From the NCBI RefSeq assembly GCF_900188185.1, contig NZ_FZPA01000006.1, positions 151,980 to 215,979 of the forward strand: 64,000 nt of DNA, written 5' to 3'. Shown here piece by piece: positions 17,676 to 25,435 of this stretch (position 1 is its first letter; each line of letters opens with the position of its first letter). The DNA comes from Sphingopyxis indica (lineage in GTDB: Bacteria > Pseudomonadota > Alphaproteobacteria > Sphingomonadales > Sphingomonadaceae). Position numbers and translations under genes: made by a program. The notes under the pieces were generated by a model. It searched no databases, was not told the origin of the DNA, and was given only the letters and a program-made list of their open reading frames with translations.

Positions 17676-20150
17676 TCAGAAATCCTTGCTGACCTTTAAC
17701 CCTATCAGGCGCGGGCGGATGACATTGTCATAGAAGACGCCGCCGGTCGAACTGATCCCGTCGGGGTCGCCGCAGATCGATTCGCCGCACTGCACCGCGC
17801 TGTTCACGACGCCGCGGCTGTCGAACAGGTTGGTCGCGAACAGCTCGGCGCTCCAGTCGTCGCCCTTGACCCCGACGCTGATGTCGGCAGTCGTATAGGC
17901 GTCGAAATCGCCGACGATCGCATTTTCATAGGTGCGCAGATCCGACCGGCGCTTGCCGATATAGTTGACCGCGAACTGGATATGGCCGTCGAAGCCGCTG
18001 ACCGGGAAATCGTAGCGCGCGACGGCATTGCCCTTGAACTTCGCGGTGACGGGCAGCTGCGTTCCCGCCGGCGCGAGCGTTTCATTCTCCTCGTTCGAAG
18101 CGTCGATCGCGCCGCTGCCGTCGAGATCGGCGTCGATCGTGCAGTCGAATTCGGGGTTGGCGATCTTGCAGAAATCCTTGCGGATTTCGGCGTCGTTATA
18201 GCTGCCGCCGAGGCTTAACGAGAAGCCATTCTGCCGATAGCTCAGATCGGCCTCGATGCCGCGGATGCGCGCGATGCCCGCGTTGCGGATCTCGGTCAGA
18301 CCGTTGGCGCCGAGGAACGAGAGCTGGATATTGTTCCAGTCCTCCTGATAGATGGCGCCGTTGAAGCGCACCGGGCCGAAGCTCGTTTTCCACCCGATTT
18401 CGTAATTGTCGAGCGTATCGGGGCCATAGGGCGGCAAGGTGCCGCGGCGGTTGATGCCGCCCGGACGGAAGCCGCGCGAGAAGGTGCCGTAAACGAGGAC
18501 GTCGTCGTTCACCTTGTAGGTCAGGTTGACTTTCGGGATGAAGTCGGTGTCGCTCGTGCTCTTGTCGAGGTTGGTGCAGGGCGATCCCGACACCTCCGGG
18601 CCCGCGAAGCATGCCGCTTCGCCGGTGCGGCTCGAATAGCCCGCCGAATAGCCGAAGAAGCCGACGAGGCTGTTGTCGAACTTGTAGAGCCGCCCGCCGC
18701 CGGTGATCGTCAGCCTGTCGGTGATGTCGAAGCTCAGCTCGCCGAACGCGGCATAGTCGCGGTCGATGCGCAGCTGCTTGGTCAGCCAGATGTCGCTGTC
18801 GGTGCCGGTGACGGTGATCGCGTCGGCGATATCGTCGATGATATAATGCTGCTCGATATTGTGCGACTGGCGCTGCCAGAAGACGCCGCCGATAAAGCGC
18901 ACCCGCGCGTCAGCGGGCGAGGCGATGCGCGCCTCGAAGAAGCTCTTCTTATAGCGGTCGATGCCATGGATATATTGATTGGGGCTGATCGGATTGTCGT
19001 CGTCGTCGCGGATATACGCGGAGTATCCATATAGAGCGTCGTAGAAATAGGCATAGTCCGAATAGTCGCTGTCGACCACGGTCTTGCGGCGCAGGTGGCC
19101 GCCGGTGACGGTCAGGTCCCAATTGCCGAGCTTGCCCTCGATGGTCAGCGCAGCCTGGATCCATTTATCCTCGCTGCGTTCGGGATTATACTGGACCGTC
19201 TGCAGATCCCTGGTCACCGCACTGCTGCGTTCCTGCGCAAAGCTGCCGTCGGCATTCTGGATCTGGCCCATCACCGTCGGACGCAATATCCACTCGTCGT
19301 CTAGCTCGATGCCGAGTGCGAGGCGTGCGCCATATGTGTCGACGCCATTATAGTCCTTTTCGACATATTGGTCGTTGTTCTGGGTGATTTCGTCGCCCGG
19401 AAGATCGACCGGAGTATCGACCTCTCCGTCGCCGTCGGTATCCTGGAGCGTATATATCGGGTATGTGCGGCTCCCCGCGATATTGTCGATATACCCCCCG
19501 TCATGGCGATACCAGCCGACGAGGCGGAGCGCCGCGCTGTCGCTGATTTTCGCGTTGACGAAGCCTTCGGCGACGCCGCCGATGTCGCCGTGCGCGACGC
19601 TGTTGAGTTCGAGTCCCGCCGAGCCATAGGTGCCGCTCGTATCGGGCTTGTTCGTCACGAGCTTGATCGTGCCCGCCATCGAGCTGGCGCCATAGAGCGT
19701 GCCCTGCGGCCCCGCGAGCGCCTCGACGCGCGCGAGGTCATAGGCGTGGATGTCGAGCGCGCCCTGGATCGTCGTGATCGGCATTTCGTCGAGATAGGTG
19801 CCGACCGTCGGCAGCGACGCCGAATGGTTGGCATTCTCGCCCGACGCGACGCCGCGGAAATAGACCTGACTGAAACCGGGGCCGAGCGTCTGGATCGTCA
19901 CCGACGGCAGGAATTTGACGACATCCTGGAATTCCTTGACCTGCAGCTCGTTCAGCTTCTCTGTGCCCAGCGCGGTGATCGCCATCGGCACGTCCTGCAG
20001 ATTCTGTTCGCGCTTCGACGCGGTGACGACGATGTCGTCGTCATTGTTGCTGTTCGCCTGCTGCGCGAACGCCGCGCCCGTCGAACAGAGCATCGTGCTC
20101 GCCAACAGAACCGCGCCGCTCTTTGCTACCAACGCCCTGACACTATGCAT
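17676..20150 (-). CDS. TonB-dependent receptor
   Basis: An 824-residue outer membrane receptor. It has a signal peptide ending at AAFAQQ, then DDDIVVTASKREQNLQDVP, the start of the plug typical of sphingomonad receptors, plug motifs LARVEALAGPQGTLYGASSMAG and GTIKLVTNKPD, and a long 22-strand barrel ending in the outer membrane signature IGLKVSKDF with terminal Phe. The start at 20150 follows a G-rich stretch and places the signal peptide first. Ligands of this clade range from sugars and iron chelates to aromatic compounds; the neighbouring permease and oxygenase suggest an organic substrate rather than iron, but nothing in the sequence proves it. Confidence 0.92.
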   Translation of the reverse strand: MHSVRALVAKSGAVLLASTMLCSTGAAFAQQANSNNDDDIVVTASKREQNLQDVPMAITALGTEKLNELQVKEFQDVVKFLPSVTIQTLGPGFSQVYFRGVASGENANHSASLPTVGTYLDEMPITTIQGALDIHAYDLARVEALAGPQGTLYGASSMAGTIKLVTNKPDTSGTYGSAGLELNSVAHGDIGGVAEGFVNAKISDSAALRLVGWYRHDGGYIDNIAGSRTYPIYTLQDTDGDGEVDTPVDLPGDEITQNNDQYVEKDYNGVDTYGARLALGIELDDEWILRPTVMGQIQNADGSFAQERSSAVTRDLQTVQYNPERSEDKWIQAALTIEGKLGNWDLTVTGGHLRRKTVVDSDYSDYAYFYDALYGYSAYIRDDDDNPISPNQYIHGIDRYKKSFFEARIASPADARVRFIGGVFWQRQSHNIEQHYIIDDIADAITVTGTDSDIWLTKQLRIDRDYAAFGELSFDITDRLTITGGGRLYKFDNSLVGFFGYSAGYSSRTGEAACFAGPEVSGSPCTNLDKSTSDTDFIPKVNLTYKVNDDVLVYGTFSRGFRPGGINRRGTLPPYGPDTLDNYEIGWKTSFGPVRFNGAIYQEDWNNIQLSFLGANGLTEIRNAGIARIRGIEADLSYRQNGFSLSLGGSYNDAEIRKDFCKIANPEFDCTIDADLDGSGAIDASNEENETLAPAGTQLPVTAKFKGNAVARYDFPVSGFDGHIQFAVNYIGKRRSDLRTYENAIVGDFDAYTTADISVGVKGDDWSAELFATNLFDSRGVVNSAVQCGESICGDPDGISSTGGVFYDNVIRPRLIGLKVSKDF

Positions 20151-20260
20151 GAGACCCCCCTTCGCATGACAGCTATGTGACGCCAGCATGACGCGGCGCG
20201 GCGCAAGCGCAAGCGCCTTCGCCTATGCGTCCCCGCCGCTGGTCGAAAATGTCGGAAGCT

Positions 20261-20276
20261 GTTGCCGAAAGGCAAC
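20261..20276 (-). other. Small GNRA-type hairpin after the TPR-sulfotransferase gene
   Basis: A perfect 6-bp stem (GTTGCC/GGCAAC) with a four-base loop, 18 bp past the stop codon. It lacks a T-run, so it may be a processing or weak termination signal only. Confidence 0.4.
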
Positions 20277-20293
20277 GAATGGACACGCGGGGG

Positions 20294-22111
20294 TCAGTCG
20301 AAGCGCGGGGGCACCGCCGGATAGGCGTCGAGCACCGGGCCGAGCGCGTCGCGAAGCGGGCCGAGCCACGCATCATAGGCGCGCCATTGGCCGACGCCGT
20401 CGCGGTTGATCGGGCGGCGCACCTGTTCGCTCGACGCGGTGCGCACCGCGCGGGCATTGGCGTGGAACGACAGGCACGCCGCTTCGAACGGCTGGCCGAG
20501 GAAGGCGAGCAGCGCGCGCACCTCGCGTTCGGGGTTGGCGAGCAGCGCTTCGTGGACGACGCGGTGCACCGTGCCCGGCTGCACCGCATCGACATGCGCC
20601 ATCAGCCGCACATAGTCGCGATAATAGGCGCCCATGTCGGCAAGGCCATAGCTGAACGCCTGCCCCTTCGCATAATGCTGGCGAAAGTTCGACCAGCAGC
20701 AATCGAGCGGGTGGCGCCGCGCGTCGATGATCCTCGCATTCGGCAGGATCAGGCGGATCAGCGGCACATAAAGCCAGTTGTTCGGCAGCTTGTCGATATA
20801 GAAGGGCTTGCCGCTCTTGCGCTGCACCTCGGTGCGCCGCAGGAAGGCGGCACCCATTTCGGCGAGCTTTTCGGGCGCGGCTTCGGCGAGCGCCGCTATC
20901 CAGTGCCGCCCGTCGCCCTTCACCTCGCGGCCGAGGCCGAGCGCAAGCGCGGGAATGTCGGGCAGCTCCATCGTCCCCTCGATCGCCGAATGGCAGCTGA
21001 GAATCTGTTCGATCAGCGTCGACCCGGCGCGCGGCATGCCGAGGATGAAGATCGGGTCGGGCGCGGGATCGCCCGCGCCTGCGCGCGCGGCAAAGAATGC
21101 GGGGGTGAAGGTCGCAATCGCGGCATCGACGATCGCGCGCGTCTCGGCCGCGTCATAGCCGAGCTGGCCGGCGCGGATCGCATTGCCCGCGGCATAGTGG
21201 CGAAAGGCGGCCTCTGCCTCGCCCGCATCGCCATAGGCCTTGCCGAGCGCGAAATGCAGGTGCAGCCGGTCGTCGGCGCGCGCGTCGCTTTCGGGCTCGG
21301 CGGCGGCGAGCGCTTCCTCCATCGCGGCGCGATCGGCGGCGTCGAAGCGGATCGTCTTCAAATTCGCGAGGCTCCACCACAGCTCGCCGAGCCCCGGGTC
21401 GGCGGCGAGCGCGTGGCGATAGGCAGCGATGCTGTCGTCCTGCCGCCCGACCGTCTTGAGCATGTGGCCATAGCTCATCCACAGCTTGGCGTGGGCGGGG
21501 AAGCGCCGCGTCAGCGCTTCATAGAGGGTGATCGCCTCGTCATAGCCGCCGATCCGGCCGAGCGCGGCGGCCTTCAGATTCGCGTGCGCCGGATTGTCGG
21601 GGTCGCCCTCGAGCACCGCGTTCAGCGTCTCGACCGCCTCGGCATAGCGGTTCTGCTTGTAATAGACGGTGGCGAGATTGGCGCGCGCCGCGCCGAACCC
21701 CGGCGCGAGTTCGAGCGCGCGGGAGAGCAGCTTTTCGGCGTCGCCATAGCGCCCGATCCGCCCCGCCACCTCGGCGAGCATCCGGATCGCGGCAACGTCG
21801 GTCGCATCGGCCTTCAAGCGCGCGCGCAGCGCCGCCTCGGCATCGGGCAGGCGGTTCTCGGCGAGCGCGAGCGCCGCGTCGATCATCGCGGGATCGTGGA
21901 TCGCCGCGCTCACCGCGGCAAGCGACGCCGCCTGCGCCTCGCCCTCGCGCCCGAGCGCGCGCAGCGCCTGCGCGGCGATCCGGTGCGCTTCGGCCGAGGC
22001 CGGCGCGGCGTCGAGTATCGCGCGCGCCTGCGCGAGCGCCGGACCCGGCTGGTCGCGCAGCAGCCGGCGGGCGTTGGCGAGCGCGTCGTCGAGGGTGACG
22101 GTCGCCGTCAT
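20294..22111 (-). CDS. Tetratricopeptide-repeat sulfotransferase family protein
   Basis: A 605-residue protein. The N-terminal half (about residues 10-300) consists of TPR helices (for example AHANLKAAALGRIGGYDEAI and AAYRHALAADPGLGELWWSL). The C-terminal half is a sulfotransferase domain with the PAPS 5'-phosphosulfate loop DPIFILGMPRAGSTLIEQIL and a 3'-phosphate segment near RIIDARRHPLDCCWSNFRQ. This architecture is common in sphingomonads; the acceptor is unknown. No signal peptide is visible, so it should be cytosolic. The gene stands alone. A GTTGCC-GAAA-GGCAAC hairpin lies downstream (20261-20276) without a T-run. Confidence 0.85.
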   Translation of the reverse strand: MTATVTLDDALANARRLLRDQPGPALAQARAILDAAPASAEAHRIAAQALRALGREGEAQAASLAAVSAAIHDPAMIDAALALAENRLPDAEAALRARLKADATDVAAIRMLAEVAGRIGRYGDAEKLLSRALELAPGFGAARANLATVYYKQNRYAEAVETLNAVLEGDPDNPAHANLKAAALGRIGGYDEAITLYEALTRRFPAHAKLWMSYGHMLKTVGRQDDSIAAYRHALAADPGLGELWWSLANLKTIRFDAADRAAMEEALAAAEPESDARADDRLHLHFALGKAYGDAGEAEAAFRHYAAGNAIRAGQLGYDAAETRAIVDAAIATFTPAFFAARAGAGDPAPDPIFILGMPRAGSTLIEQILSCHSAIEGTMELPDIPALALGLGREVKGDGRHWIAALAEAAPEKLAEMGAAFLRRTEVQRKSGKPFYIDKLPNNWLYVPLIRLILPNARIIDARRHPLDCCWSNFRQHYAKGQAFSYGLADMGAYYRDYVRLMAHVDAVQPGTVHRVVHEALLANPEREVRALLAFLGQPFEAACLSFHANARAVRTASSEQVRRPINRDGVGQWRAYDAWLGPLRDALGPVLDAYPAVPPRFD

Positions 22112-22140
22112 CCGGCAAATACCGAGGCCTTCGATGCCCC

Positions 22141-22265
22141 TCTCCGTTCGTCCTGAGGAGGGGCTGAGCTTGCCGAAGACCCGTCTCGAAGGGCCGTAGC
22201 GCCGCGTCCTTGCCCTTCGAGACGCCATTTCGACAAGCTCAATGGCTCCTCAGGATGAACGGAGA
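22141..22265. repeat. Palindromic element, family E
   Basis: Long imperfect inverted repeat with outer arms TCTCCGTTCGTCCTGAGGAG and CTCCTCAGGATGAACGGAGA, and inner arms GAGCTTG / CAAGCTC and GTCTCGAAGGG / CCCTTCGAGAC. It fills the gap between the TPR-sulfotransferase and the DsbA-fusion gene. Only one copy is seen in this window. Confidence 0.85.
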
Positions 22266-22288
22266 GAATGGGCTCCATCGACTTTGCC

Positions 22289-23872
22289 TCACGCCTTCGA
22301 CCGCGCCCTGGCGACCGCCTGCTTCAGCGTGTCATAGCCGACCTGGCCCTGCAGCAGCTGGTCGCCGATCACCCAGGTCGGGGTTGCGTTGAGCTGGAGC
22401 TGGCTCGCGATGGCGAGATTATTGTCGAGCTCGCGCTGGAACAGCGCCTCGTTCGCGGTCGCGTCGGCGCTGCCGTCGGTGACGACCCCCGCCTTGGTCG
22501 CGGCCGCCGAGATCGCCGCGGGCGACAGCGACGAGGCGGCGAACATCGCATGGTGGAAGGCGTCATATTTGCCCTGCCGCGCCGCGGCGAGCGCCATGAT
22601 CGCGGCGTCGCGGCTCTGCGGCGCGATGATCGGCAGCTCGCGGAACACGACTTTCAGCCTTTTGTCCTCGCGGATCAACCGGTCGACGTCGGGCACGCTC
22701 GCGCGGCAGAAACCGCACGCATAGTCGGTGAAGACGACCATCGTGACGTCGCCGTCGGCATTGCCCGCCCACGCGCCGGCATAGGGTTTTTCGAGCGCCG
22801 GGCGGATCGCGTCGATCGCCTTCGCCATCTCGCGATTCCGCTGCACTTCCAGCGCTTCGGGAATGATCTGCGGGTTCGCGCGGATATAGTCGGCGACGAC
22901 GGTTTCGACCTCGCTCTTGCTCAGCCCGCCGCCGAAGCGGCCGCCGAGCCAGAAGGCGGCACCGAGCAGCGCCGCGCCGGCGATCCCGATCAGCCACGGG
23001 CGGCTCGCGCCATTCATTTCCATTGCGGGCCTTTCGCTTCGCTGCGCGGTGGGCGCGGCGGTCATCGCCTTTGCGCGCGGCGGCGCGGGCTTCGCCGCAG
23101 GCGCCGGGTGAGGCGTGCGGTCGTCTTCCTCGGCGATCGTCGTCCGGGGCTCCGCCTCGGCCATCGCGGGCGTTTCGGCGAACAGCGGCAGGTCGGGCGC
23201 GGGCTTCGCCTTGCGCGCCTCGGCCTCTTCGCGCGCGAGCAGCTGCTCGAGACCCGAGGGCGGCGGCGCGGGCTCCTCGCCCGGCGCGGGGCGCAGCTTG
23301 ATCGCCGCTTCGCCGAGGCTGTCCTTGCCGGCCTTCGCAGCCTGGCCGATGCCGGCCTTTGCTTTGCCTGCGACCTCGCCGATCCCGCGTCCTGCCTCGC
23401 TCGACAGCTTTCGGGCCTTGTCGCCGAGCGCCAGCTTGTCCCATGCCTGCGCGCTCGCTGCGGCGGCAGCGCGGCCCGCCTTCGCCGATCCGCGTCCGGC
23501 GGCGCGCGCACCGCCTGCGATCGCCCGCGCGGCCGCGGCACTTGCTTCGCGCGTGCGGCGCGGGATTTCCATCGCCTCGACGCGCGCCGGAATATCGGCG
23601 CGTTCGCCGACGCGGATCGTCCAGCCGGCGAAGGCGGCGGCGCCGCGGCGCGTCGCCGCCCAGACGCGCCCCGCGCCCGCGCGCAGCTTCGCCGGCTCGA
23701 CGAGCGGCGCGCGCTGCGGCTTGGGTGCGGCGGGATAGCGCGACAGGTCGATGCCGACCGGCGGCGTATCCTTCGGCTTGGCGAGCCCTTCTTCGCTGCG
23801 CGGGGCAGCACCCGGTGCGGGCGCCGGATCGCGCAGCCAGGGCTGGTAATATTCGTCTTTCTTGTCGGTCAC
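22289..23872 (-). CDS. DsbA-family thiol:disulfide protein with a long cytoplasmic N-terminal region
   Basis: A 527-residue protein in three parts. Residues 1 to about 300 have no signal peptide and are Ala/Pro/Lys/Arg-rich, with amphipathic Ala-rich stretches (GKAKAGIGQAAKAGKDSLGE). One membrane helix follows (PWLIGIAGAALLGAAFWLGG). The C-terminal 200 residues are a DsbA/Com1-like thioredoxin fold with the active site TDYACGFCRASVPDV and the cis-Pro motif NATPTWVIG. The redox domain should face the periplasm with a cytoplasmic tail, unlike the usual 25-kDa DsbA. The function of the tail is unknown. It lies 57 bp downstream of the M48 gene on the same strand. Confidence 0.82.
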   Translation of the reverse strand: MTDKKDEYYQPWLRDPAPAPGAAPRSEEGLAKPKDTPPVGIDLSRYPAAPKPQRAPLVEPAKLRAGAGRVWAATRRGAAAFAGWTIRVGERADIPARVEAMEIPRRTREASAAAARAIAGGARAAGRGSAKAGRAAAAASAQAWDKLALGDKARKLSSEAGRGIGEVAGKAKAGIGQAAKAGKDSLGEAAIKLRPAPGEEPAPPPSGLEQLLAREEAEARKAKPAPDLPLFAETPAMAEAEPRTTIAEEDDRTPHPAPAAKPAPPRAKAMTAAPTAQRSERPAMEMNGASRPWLIGIAGAALLGAAFWLGGRFGGGLSKSEVETVVADYIRANPQIIPEALEVQRNREMAKAIDAIRPALEKPYAGAWAGNADGDVTMVVFTDYACGFCRASVPDVDRLIREDKRLKVVFRELPIIAPQSRDAAIMALAAARQGKYDAFHHAMFAASSLSPAAISAAATKAGVVTDGSADATANEALFQRELDNNLAIASQLQLNATPTWVIGDQLLQGQVGYDTLKQAVARARSKA

Positions 23873-23929
23873 TTGTCGCCCTTGTGCATCACGGGATCGC
23901 GATGCATTCCCCGCCGGTCGCGCATGAAT

Positions 23930-25336
23930 CTAGCGTCGTTTACGCTCGCGTTCCACCTCGGCGCGCGCAACCATCGAAATATCCTGTGCCCGGATCCAGT
24001 CGGGACTGCCCTGGGGGAGGCCCTGCATCGCGACCTCGGCATTACGCAGCGCGAGTCCCGCCTGTCCACCCTCGAGGCTATAGCGTTCGGCCGAAGCGAG
24101 CGCCGCCCGCGCCTGATCGCCCCGGGCGGCATAGACGATGCCGAGCTGATACCAGGCGAAGGGATTTTCATTGTCGAGCGCAACCGCGGTTTTCAGCACC
24201 TTTTCGGCCTCGGCATAGTTGGCGGGGTCCTCGGTCGCGATCAGCGCGTGGCCGAGCGTCGCGGCGATCAGCGGCGCCGAGCGCGAATTGGCGACCGCTT
24301 CGCGCAGCGGCGGGATCGCCTCTTCGGGCTTTCCCGATTCGAGCAGCACCTGCCCCTCGAGCTCGAGGAAATAGGGGTCTTCGGGATCGCGCTTGAGCAG
24401 CGCATCGACCTCGCCGAGCGCTTTCTGCGGATAGGCGCTTTTGTGCCAGGCATAGGCGCGCGCATAATGCGCCGGAATGCTGTCGTCGCTTTCGGGATAG
24501 TCGCGCAGCGTCTTTTCGGGCTCGGCGATATAGCCGACGAGCTTCGCCTTGACGCGCTGGAAGCGCTTTTCGAGATCGGGGTCGCTCGGCTTGTCCCACG
24601 CCGCATCGGCGACGTAGCCGTCGCGCAGCGCCTGAATGCGGTCGCCCGACAGCGGGTGGGTGCGGCTGTAGGTCGCGTCGTCGTCCTGGCTCACCGCATA
24701 GCGGAATTCGAGATTCTGCAGCTTCTTGAAAAAGGCCAGGCTTCCGCGTCCGCTGATTCCCGCCTTCGACAGATATTGCGCGCCTGCGGCGTCGGCGGTC
24801 GCTTCCTGCGTGCGCGTGAAGGCCAGGAATTTGCCGAGCGCGGCCTGCTGCCCCGCCATCATCACGCCCATCCCCGCCTCGCCGCCGCCCGCGGCCATCG
24901 CGGCGGCGCCGAGCAGCAGGCTGAGCAGCGAGATCCCCGTCGCCGCCTTGGCGCCTTCGCCGACGCGGATCGCGTGGCCGCCCATGATATGGCCGAGTTC
25001 GTGCGCGAGGACGCCCTGCACCTCGTTCGCGCTGTCGGCGGCCTCGATCAGCCCGCTGTGGACGTAAATATCCTGACTGCCCGCGACGAAGGCGTTGATG
25101 CTGCGGTCGCTGAGCAGGTGGACGCGCACCTGGCCCGGACGCAGCCCGGCGGCGACCGTGATCGGGTCCATCATGTCCTGCAGCAGCGCTTCGGTCTCGG
25201 CGTCGCGCAGCAGCGACTGGGCGAGCACGGGGCGCACCGCGACCGCGAGCAGGAGGATGAGCGTGAGCAGGAGCCGCGCGAGCGGGCGCAAGGCGTCCGC
25301 CCCTTGCAGGAAGCGCGGCTGAGGGGTGCGGGTCAT
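23930..25336 (-). CDS. M48 family zinc metalloprotease with TPR domain (BepA-like)
   Basis: A 468-residue periplasmic protease. It has a signal/anchor segment (LARLLLTLILLLAVAVRPVLAQ), the zinc motif AHELGHIMGGH (HELGH at residues 112-116), a Gly/Ala-rich hydrophobic hairpin just after it, the third zinc ligand region in EATADAAGAQYL, and THPLSGDRIQALR. The second half contains TPR units (for example EEAIPPLREAVANSRSAPLI). This matches BepA/YfgC, which degrades or assembles outer membrane proteins such as LptD. The upstream in-frame extension would bury the signal peptide, hence the start at 25336. Confidence 0.87.
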   Translation of the reverse strand: MTRTPQPRFLQGADALRPLARLLLTLILLLAVAVRPVLAQSLLRDAETEALLQDMMDPITVAAGLRPGQVRVHLLSDRSINAFVAGSQDIYVHSGLIEAADSANEVQGVLAHELGHIMGGHAIRVGEGAKAATGISLLSLLLGAAAMAAGGGEAGMGVMMAGQQAALGKFLAFTRTQEATADAAGAQYLSKAGISGRGSLAFFKKLQNLEFRYAVSQDDDATYSRTHPLSGDRIQALRDGYVADAAWDKPSDPDLEKRFQRVKAKLVGYIAEPEKTLRDYPESDDSIPAHYARAYAWHKSAYPQKALGEVDALLKRDPEDPYFLELEGQVLLESGKPEEAIPPLREAVANSRSAPLIAATLGHALIATEDPANYAEAEKVLKTAVALDNENPFAWYQLGIVYAARGDQARAALASAERYSLEGGQAGLALRNAEVAMQGLPQGSPDWIRAQDISMVARAEVERERKRR

Positions 25337-25435
25337 CGGCGCCGGTCTTGCACCCCGCGCCTGAACCGCGACTGAAGCCAAAGGGCGTCGGTCGCGGTCG
25401 GGCGCGGGAGGGCAAGCATCCCGGTCATCGCGGCG

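Noticed and set aside
20261..20276. GTTGCC-GAAA-GGCAAC hairpin as a Rho-independent terminator
   Set aside because: No T-run on either side; kept only as a hairpin.
22268..25375. 1035-codon plus-strand open frame over the DsbA fusion and M48 genes
   Set aside because: Antisense shadow with Arg-rich composition; the minus strand has recognisable DsbA and HELGH motifs.
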